NCBI GenBank assembly: GCA_017938765.1
Contig: JAGBAX010000013.1
Coordinates: 1 to 34,494, forward strand
Origin: Alistipes sp.
GTDB lineage: Bacteria; Bacteroidota; Bacteroidia; Bacteroidales; Rikenellaceae
Reading direction: 5' to 3'
DNA length: 34,494 bases
The position numbers and the translations under genes were made by a program. This document shows, piece after piece, positions 29,572-34,494 of this stretch. The stretch's first letter is position 1. Each line of letters opens with the position of its first letter. The notes beneath the pieces were generated by a model. That model made no database searches. It saw nothing but the letters and a program-made list of their open reading frames with translations, and was not told the DNA's origin.

Positions 29572-30585
29572 ATGAGGCAGTCGTTGATATCATTGCTACA
29601 GTGTGCGTTAGTCTCTCCAGAGGATCACTTTAGAACACTATGGAATAGGGTGGATGCTGCGCTCTGCGAGCCACCAGTGGTAGATAGACAGGGACTTTTT
29701 GCCGAGTCCAAGATTTATCTCAAAACAGAGGGGTATGCGATGATATATATGCCCCTGAGCAAGTATCATATAAACATCTCGCCAAAGTTGATGTGCAGTG
29801 ACAGCACAATTCTCGCACCATACACACTACTGAAGGATGAGTTGAGCTTTTATGATAACGAGGGCAACTACCAGTCGGTAGATGTTATGTTGCAATATAT
29901 CACAGATAGTGTGCCTCTGGCGTATGCTGGTTTAAAGAGCGATGAGGTGCTTGCTATTTTAGCCCAGCTGAAAGAGGAGTGTCATAGGATAGGCTTTAGC
30001 CATAACAACCTTACTCCTTACGATATTATGATAAGGGAGGACTCTACGCCATACCTTATCCGCTGCCATTATGCAACATTTACGGGCGCACACGACAACT
30101 TTGACTCTGTTTGCCACGCAATTCTCTCTAACGAAGGCTCATTGGCAGATGCCGAGTCGCTATATATCACAGATGACAATCAGAGGCAAGAGGGTAGTTG
30201 TTTTACCAGGTATAACCACGCGGGGCTGTATGGCTATAAAGACCACAGCGGGCAGGTTGTAATAAGGCCACAGTTTAAGTGGGCTGGTGATTTCTATGAG
30301 CACCGCGCAGTGGTAAGGACAAAGAGTGGCTATGGGGTTATTGATACTTCGGGCAACTTTGTACTTCTGCCAATGTTTGACACTCTCTACTACAACGTCA
30401 GCTACACAATATTCTACACCATCGTAAATAACAATCCTACAGCAAAGCGTCGCCGAGGCTCATTTGACGTGCGAGACTACGAGATAGAGGGCTATGATTA
30501 TAACGGCAATCAGATAGAGGCGGGCGATGCTCGACTTGGGGAGCTTCTTGCAATCCATATGCGGTCAATTTTTGTAGATAGGTAG
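29572..30585 (+). CDS. WG-repeat protein with a degenerate kinase-like N-terminal part
   Basis: I take ATG 29572 (MRQSLISLLQ), 26 bases past the XRE gene; a TTG at 29563 would add three residues. The C-terminal third has two WG/KWG-type repeats (217-275: GLYGYKDHSGQVVIRPQFKW, then GYGVIDTSGNFVLLPMFDTL). The middle contains SHNNLTPYDIMI (143-154) followed by PYLIRCHYATF, which resembles a protein-kinase catalytic loop (HxDLKPxNIxI) and the later DFG strand. The catalytic and metal aspartates are missing (N145/N146; R164-C165), so it would be a pseudokinase if the likeness is real. No signal peptide or membrane helix is seen. Function is unknown. Confidence 0.75.
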   Translation: MRQSLISLLQCALVSPEDHFRTLWNRVDAALCEPPVVDRQGLFAESKIYLKTEGYAMIYMPLSKYHINISPKLMCSDSTILAPYTLLKDELSFYDNEGNYQSVDVMLQYITDSVPLAYAGLKSDEVLAILAQLKEECHRIGFSHNNLTPYDIMIREDSTPYLIRCHYATFTGAHDNFDSVCHAILSNEGSLADAESLYITDDNQRQEGSCFTRYNHAGLYGYKDHSGQVVIRPQFKWAGDFYEHRAVVRTKSGYGVIDTSGNFVLLPMFDTLYYNVSYTIFYTIVNNNPTAKRRRGSFDVRDYEIEGYDYNGNQIEAGDARLGELLAIHMRSIFVDR

Positions 30586-30613
30586 CTGTTATTAGTGGTA
30601 AAAGTGGAGAAAT

Positions 30614-30644
30614 TTTGAATTTTCAATAGCTTTCAGTACCTTTG
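30614..30644 (+). promoter_or_regulatory. Promoter of the DHH phosphoesterase gene
   Basis: TTTG (30614-30617), a 19-base spacer and TACCTTTG (30637-30644) match the consensus exactly. The -7 box ends 6 bases before ATG 30651, so the mRNA should have almost no leader. The in-frame TTG at 30642 is part of the -7 box and cannot be the start. Confidence 0.75.
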
Positions 30645-30650
30645 TACGCT

Positions 30651-31679
30651 ATGAATATAGATTTAGATAAAATAGAGGCTCTCAAGGAGTTACTCTCTCA
30701 GCCTAAAAAGGTGGTAATCCTTTCGCACACCAATCCAGATGGCGATGCTATAGGCTCGTCACTGGCACTCTCTCAGGTGCTTAAGCAGCGGGGACATACA
30801 GTAAATTGTATCCTACCAAACCGCTTTCCGTACTACCTTAAGTGGATGCCTTGTTGTGATGAACTTATTATCCATGCACAGGATAAGATAGGTATCGCCC
30901 AGAGTGTTATTGCCGCTGCCGATGTGGTTATTTGCGCCGATATGAGCTCTCTGTCCCGCCTGGAGGCGCTGACGGAGATTATCGCGGCTAATACAACGGC
31001 TAAGCGCATACTTATAGACCATCACCTCAGCCCATCTGATGAGTTTGACCTTGTCTTCTCATTCCCAGAGTCGTCAAGTACAGCATATCTGGTCTACGAG
31101 ATTCTCAAGGCTGCCTTTGGTGCAGAGGTCTTTGACCAGACTATTGCTACACTGCTCTATGTGGGTATGATTACCGATACTGGCAACTTCGCCTTCTCTA
31201 CAATCAACCCTCAGCTGTTCCGCGCTGCGGCAGATTTGCTTGAGACGGGCATTGATGTTCCGACAATCTACAACAATGTCTACAACTCCTTTACCGAGGG
31301 TCGCGCACGACTCTTTGGTTATGTTATAAACCGCAAGATGAAGACCCTGCTCAAGGGTACTGTTGCATATATGTCACTTACCGAGGAGGAGATGCGCCGC
31401 TACTGGTTCCAGCAGGGAGATAGCGAGGGTTTTGTAAACTATCCACTCTCGATAAAGAAGGTCAAGATGTCGGCAATGTTTTCAGAGCAGCAGGGTGGCT
31501 TTATCCGCGTGTCACTGCGTAGTCACGGCAAGGTGGATGTGAATACCTTTGCTCGCCGATACTTTAACGGCGGTGGTCACCACAATGCTGCGGGCGGTAA
31601 GTCGTTTATGAATATGGAGGATACTATTGCCCACTATATTGCTGCCGTAGAGGAGTATCATAACGAGGGGTTAGTATAA
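30651..31679 (+). CDS. DHH/DHHA1 phosphoesterase, NrnA-type (nanoRNase / pAp phosphatase)
   Basis: Proteins of this kind degrade very short RNAs and cyclic-dinucleotide linear products, and many also dephosphorylate pAp. The 342-residue protein, from ATG 30651, carries the metal motifs SHTNPDGDAIGSS (25-37: H26, D30, D32), CADMSS (95-100, D97), the DHH signature LIDHHLSP (121-128) and GMITDTGNF. The C-terminal DHHA1 domain has GGGHHNAAGG near the end. It lies 19 bases upstream of the ABC transporter gene, likely the same transcript. Cytoplasmic. Whether RNA, pAp or pApA is the main substrate cannot be told. Confidence 0.92.
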   Translation: MNIDLDKIEALKELLSQPKKVVILSHTNPDGDAIGSSLALSQVLKQRGHTVNCILPNRFPYYLKWMPCCDELIIHAQDKIGIAQSVIAAADVVICADMSSLSRLEALTEIIAANTTAKRILIDHHLSPSDEFDLVFSFPESSSTAYLVYEILKAAFGAEVFDQTIATLLYVGMITDTGNFAFSTINPQLFRAAADLLETGIDVPTIYNNVYNSFTEGRARLFGYVINRKMKTLLKGTVAYMSLTEEEMRRYWFQQGDSEGFVNYPLSIKKVKMSAMFSEQQGGFIRVSLRSHGKVDVNTFARRYFNGGGHHNAAGGKSFMNMEDTIAHYIAAVEEYHNEGLV

Positions 31680-31698
31680 AGGTTAAAAAGTTAATGTT

Positions 31699-33531
31699 AT
31701 GTTTAAGACCTATTTGCGACTGTTAAATTTCGCCAGCCCGATAAGCAAGTACGCTGTTCCATACTTCTTTACAGCGGCACTACATGCGATATTTAATACA
31801 GCGACCTATGCCCTTATAATCCCTATTCTGAACACTATGTTTGATAAGGGGTTTGCATTTCAGCCGATATATACAGCACCTGCTATTGCCTTTGACAATC
31901 AGGCGCTTACAGAGTGGTTGAACTATATCTATACAATGCTCTTTGGCCCAGAGTTTACAATGACCCGCATCCTTGCTCTGCTTGGTGGAGTTGTTATTAC
32001 TGCCAATTTGCTCTCAAACCTCTTTAGATTTTTAAGCGCCTATACTGTTGAGTGTATGCGTACAACTACGCTCCAGCGTATGCGTAATATGATGTTTGAC
32101 AACATTATAGGTATGAATGTGGGCTACTTCTCGGAGCAGCGCAAGGGAGATATTATCTCTCGCATCACTTCGGATGTTATGGCAGTTCAGTTCTGCATTA
32201 CAAATACCCTTCAGGTGGCCTTCCGCGAGCCGTTCCTTATTATCGGATACCTCGTGCTGATGCTCAATGTGTCGTGGGAGTTGGCTCTGTTTGCAGTTCT
32301 GTTTTTGCCTGTTGTGGGAGTGCTTATTGGTGGCATTGTCAAGCGTCTTCGCCACCCTGCAAGCCGCGTTCAGGCACAGCAGGGAGAGATGGTCAGCGTG
32401 CTTGATGAGTCTCTGTCGGGCATTAAGATTATCAAGACCTATACTGCCGCAGATTATGTGCGCAATAAGTTCCACCAGATAAATGCCGAGCTGTCTCGCA
32501 TCATGCTCTGGATGGCTCGTCGTCAGCAGTTGGCATCCCCAATGAGTGAGTTTCTGGGTATTACGGCGGTAGCTGTGGTGCTTGTCTTTGGTGGCTCACT
32601 TGTCACTAAGGGAAGCATGAGCGCAGCGGGTTTTATCGCCTTTATTGCTGCCTTCTCGCAGATTACCCGCCCAGTGCGCGCATTTATTGACCAGTTTGCA
32701 AATATCAATCAGGGTGTTGCCGCAGGTGAGCGTATCTTTGAAGTTATTGATGCCAAGAGTGCAATTGTGGATAGTAGCAGTGCTGTTGAGTTTACAGGTC
32801 TTAAGGAGAAGATAGAGTTTAAGGATATCAACTTCTCGTATGACAGTAGCCGAGAGATACTGCACAACATCAGTTTTACTATCAATAAGGGCGAGACCGT
32901 TGCCCTTGTGGGTGCTTCGGGTGGCGGAAAGAGTACTCTCAGCGAGCTTATGCCGCGCTTCTACGACCCAAGCAGTGGAACGATTCTTATTGATGGCGTA
33001 GATATCAAACTCTTCAGCCAAGACTCGCTCCGTAGCCATATGAGCCTTGTTTCGCAGGATACGGTGCTCTTTAATGATACTATTGAGAGCAATATCGCCC
33101 TTGGAAAGCAGGGTGCAACGCATAGTGAGATTGTTGAGGCAGCCAAGATAGCCAACGCCCACGACTTTATTATGACTACGGCTGATGGTTATAATACCAA
33201 TATCGGCGACCGAGGAGCAAAGCTCTCTGGTGGTCAGCGTCAGCGACTGAGTATCGCACGTGCGGTGCTTAAGAATCCAGAGTTTTTGATTCTTGACGAG
33301 GCGACATCGGCCCTTGATACCGAATCCGAGCAGCTTGTTCAGCAGGCCCTTACCCGTATGCTCAAGGGTAGAACCTCTGTGGTTATTGCTCACCGACTCT
33401 CAACAATCCAAAATGCCGATAAGATTATCGTTGTTGACGATGGTCGCATTGCCGAGCAGGGCACACACAGCGAGCTTATTGCCAAGGGTGGCATTTACGC
33501 AAAACTTATTGAGATGCAAAGTCTGAAATAG
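31699..33531 (+). CDS. ABC transporter, MsbA-like full-length half-transporter
   Basis: The 610-residue protein fuses a six-helix exporter domain (about 20-345; helices near 20-45, 90-115, 175-212, 285-320) to one nucleotide-binding domain. The latter has Walker A GASGGGKS (405-412), Q-loop VSQDTVLF (451-458), signature KLSGGQRQR (508-516), Walker B LILDEATSALD (530-540) and the switch histidine in IAHRLST. It should work as a homodimer in the inner membrane. The layout is that of MsbA/LmrA-type exporters, which move lipid A precursors, lipids or drugs; the substrate cannot be fixed from sequence. It is followed after two bases by a DUF4924 gene. Confidence 0.93.
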   Translation: MFKTYLRLLNFASPISKYAVPYFFTAALHAIFNTATYALIIPILNTMFDKGFAFQPIYTAPAIAFDNQALTEWLNYIYTMLFGPEFTMTRILALLGGVVITANLLSNLFRFLSAYTVECMRTTTLQRMRNMMFDNIIGMNVGYFSEQRKGDIISRITSDVMAVQFCITNTLQVAFREPFLIIGYLVLMLNVSWELALFAVLFLPVVGVLIGGIVKRLRHPASRVQAQQGEMVSVLDESLSGIKIIKTYTAADYVRNKFHQINAELSRIMLWMARRQQLASPMSEFLGITAVAVVLVFGGSLVTKGSMSAAGFIAFIAAFSQITRPVRAFIDQFANINQGVAAGERIFEVIDAKSAIVDSSSAVEFTGLKEKIEFKDINFSYDSSREILHNISFTINKGETVALVGASGGGKSTLSELMPRFYDPSSGTILIDGVDIKLFSQDSLRSHMSLVSQDTVLFNDTIESNIALGKQGATHSEIVEAAKIANAHDFIMTTADGYNTNIGDRGAKLSGGQRQRLSIARAVLKNPEFLILDEATSALDTESEQLVQQALTRMLKGRTSVVIAHRLSTIQNADKIIVVDDGRIAEQGTHSELIAKGGIYAKLIEMQSLK

Positions 33532-33533
33532 TT

Positions 33534-34079
33534 ATGGATATAGCACAGTCAAAACGCAAAGAGAATATTGCCGAGTATATCCTCTACCTATGGCAGATTG
33601 AGGATATGTTGCGCGCACTGCAGTTTAGCCCAGAGGCTATCTTCTCGCAGTTCGTTGCGCCTCGTAACCTAACGGAGGAGCAGAAAAACCTCCACTTTAT
33701 CTGGTATATGGACATCGTGGCACTTCTGCGCGAGGAGGGCAAAGAGGAGCGTGGACATCTGGACCATACCCTGCACCTTATTGACGACCTACATAGCCTC
33801 CATCTTCAGCTTATGAGACTTCCTGTGGGTAAAGAGTACCGCGAGAAGGTTGCCAAGCTCTCGCCATACCTGCCTACACTAAAGAGTATCTTTGGAAAAA
33901 ATATTAGCGATACAGAGCTCTGCTTCAGAACACTCTATGGCGTTATGCTCTATCGTATGAAGGGCGATAGCCGCTCTGCAATCTCTGACACCCTTGAGTT
34001 TATCTCTCCAGTTATTGCCACTCTTACGGCGATGTACCATAAGGTTGAGCGCGGCGAGATAGACCTGTTCAAGGAGTAA
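33534..34079 (+). CDS. DUF4924 family protein
   Basis: This 181-residue protein is predicted to be all-helical and cytoplasmic, with no signal or membrane helix. Its start AQSKRKENIAEYILYLWQIE (4-23) and the segments KNLHFIWYMDIVALL and TLYGVMLYRMKGDSRS agree with what I recall of DUF4924, a family confined mostly to Bacteroidetes and of unknown function. It starts 2 bases after the ABC transporter gene, so it is co-transcribed, and ends directly against the stop of the oppositely directed AraC gene, with no terminator between them. Confidence 0.85.
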   Translation: MDIAQSKRKENIAEYILYLWQIEDMLRALQFSPEAIFSQFVAPRNLTEEQKNLHFIWYMDIVALLREEGKEERGHLDHTLHLIDDLHSLHLQLMRLPVGKEYREKVAKLSPYLPTLKSIFGKNISDTELCFRTLYGVMLYRMKGDSRSAISDTLEFISPVIATLTAMYHKVERGEIDLFKE

Positions 34080-34494
34080 CTACTCCTCTTTTCTGCCTTG
34101 TATCTGCTTCTTTAGGGCGTAGGGCGTAATGTTAAAACGCTGCTTGAAGAGGCGGATAAAGTGCGAGGTGTTGGTAAAGGTGCAGTGGTTGCCTATCTCC
34201 GAGACGGTCTTGTCGCTCGTGTAGAGGAGCGTCTTGGCAAGTTGCAATCGCTGCTCTATAAACCACTTGTGCGGCGAGGTGTCAAAGGCCCTTGAAAACT
34301 CCTTCTTAAACGATGTTAGCGAGCGGTGGGTCTGCTGTGCAAGGGTCTCAATGGTGTTCTCCTTCAGTATGTTGTCGTAGATACAACTCCTAAACTTCAC
34401 CTGGTCTACATCTGCCCCTTGAAGCAGTTTGCTTCGCATACAACTTCCCTCTGAGCTAAGGATATGGTATATCAACTCTGGCGTGCGCAGATGG
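34080..34494 (-). CDS. AraC-family transcriptional regulator (partial, runs off the right edge)
   Basis: The frame is open from the right edge of the window (…HLRTPELIYHIL) to TAG at 34080-34082, so the N-terminal part is missing; a TTG at 34475 is not a likely start. The 137 residues seen hold the double helix-turn-helix: TIETLAQQTHRSLTSFKKEF, then the linker, and TVSEIGNHCTFTNTSHFIRL with FKQRFNITPYALKKQ at the end, the usual AraC signature. The effector-binding domain would lie outside. The targets are unknown. It converges with the DUF4924 gene, stop against stop. Confidence 0.92.
   Translation of the reverse strand, partial: HLRTPELIYHILSSEGSCMRSKLLQGADVDQVKFRSCIYDNILKENTIETLAQQTHRSLTSFKKEFSRAFDTSPHKWFIEQRLQLAKTLLYTSDKTVSEIGNHCTFTNTSHFIRLFKQRFNITPYALKKQIQGRKEE

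Noticed and set aside
33256-33265. CGCACGTGCG inside the ABC transporter gene as a parS site
   Set aside because: It is a palindrome but lacks the TTC/GAA flanks and lies in a conserved coding segment right after the LSGGQ motif.
32596-33393. Long open frame on the minus strand across the ABC transporter
   Set aside because: The plus strand encodes intact Walker A, signature and Walker B motifs; the opposite frame is a by-product of codon bias.

Overview
The window reads as a chromosomal segment of a Bacteroidales bacterium, plausibly Rikenellaceae/Alistipes-like; the family assignment is an inference. The grounds are the recurring Bacteroidetes promoter pattern TTTG-N19/20-TAnnTTTG, lineage-typical proteins (a DUF4924 protein, Mrp without its CxxC pair, an M56 peptidase ending in a TonB-C domain, WG repeats) and the scarcity of Shine-Dalgarno sequences. 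No tRNA, rRNA, CRISPR array, intact insertion sequence or prophage was seen.

Layout. Positions 1-6.1 kb hold a leftward block: folE, rdgB, a lipoprotein, an outer-membrane-type beta protein, a HAD phosphatase, nadA and mrp. Between nadA and mrp lies a 355-bp very AT-rich gap with repeated TTTTCAACA/TTATCAACA boxes. From 6.2 to 9.3 kb metG and ilvE run rightward. Two palindromes matching the ParB site parS (core GTTCCACGTGGAAC) lie exactly against the stop codons of metG and mnmG, one on each side of ilvE. Together with the AT-rich box cluster, the neighbouring mnmG (gidA) and the outward-pointing genes, this suggests the window is close to the replication origin. From 9.5 to 15.7 kb a tight leftward operon carries pheS, a TPR protein, an EnvC-like protein, ybeY and mnmG. 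From 15.8 kb onward most genes run right: a patatin/beta-barrel fusion; then, after leftward rubrerythrin and a 53-residue membrane protein, the overlapping operon trxB-rnz-trmH-family-pcrA-GT2; a blaI-blaR1-type regulator pair with a secreted aspartyl protease; a small membrane protein/XRE regulator/WG-repeat module; and nrnA-type DHH phosphoesterase, an ABC exporter and DUF4924. A partial AraC regulator on the other strand closes the window.

The most unusual content is between genes. Three copies of a roughly 200-220 bp element (9.3, 25.3 and 28.2 kb) fold into a five- or six-hairpin structure. Its stems are kept by compensatory changes, and its hairpin tips read GNA or GNNA on one particular strand. 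The same gaps and the 18.1-18.4 kb gap carry four-unit arrays of a degenerate heptamer RGCYAAY, arrays of a degenerate nonamer, and a shared 33-nt hairpin module. I do not recognise this mosaic as a named family.

Regulation that can be read directly includes three CTAAANTTTTAG dyads over the blaI promoter (an autoregulated BlaI system), several full TTTG/TAnnTTTG promoters, and two genes (the HAD phosphatase and the DHH phosphoesterase) whose -7 box ends 4-6 nt before the ATG, predicting leaderless or nearly leaderless mRNAs.
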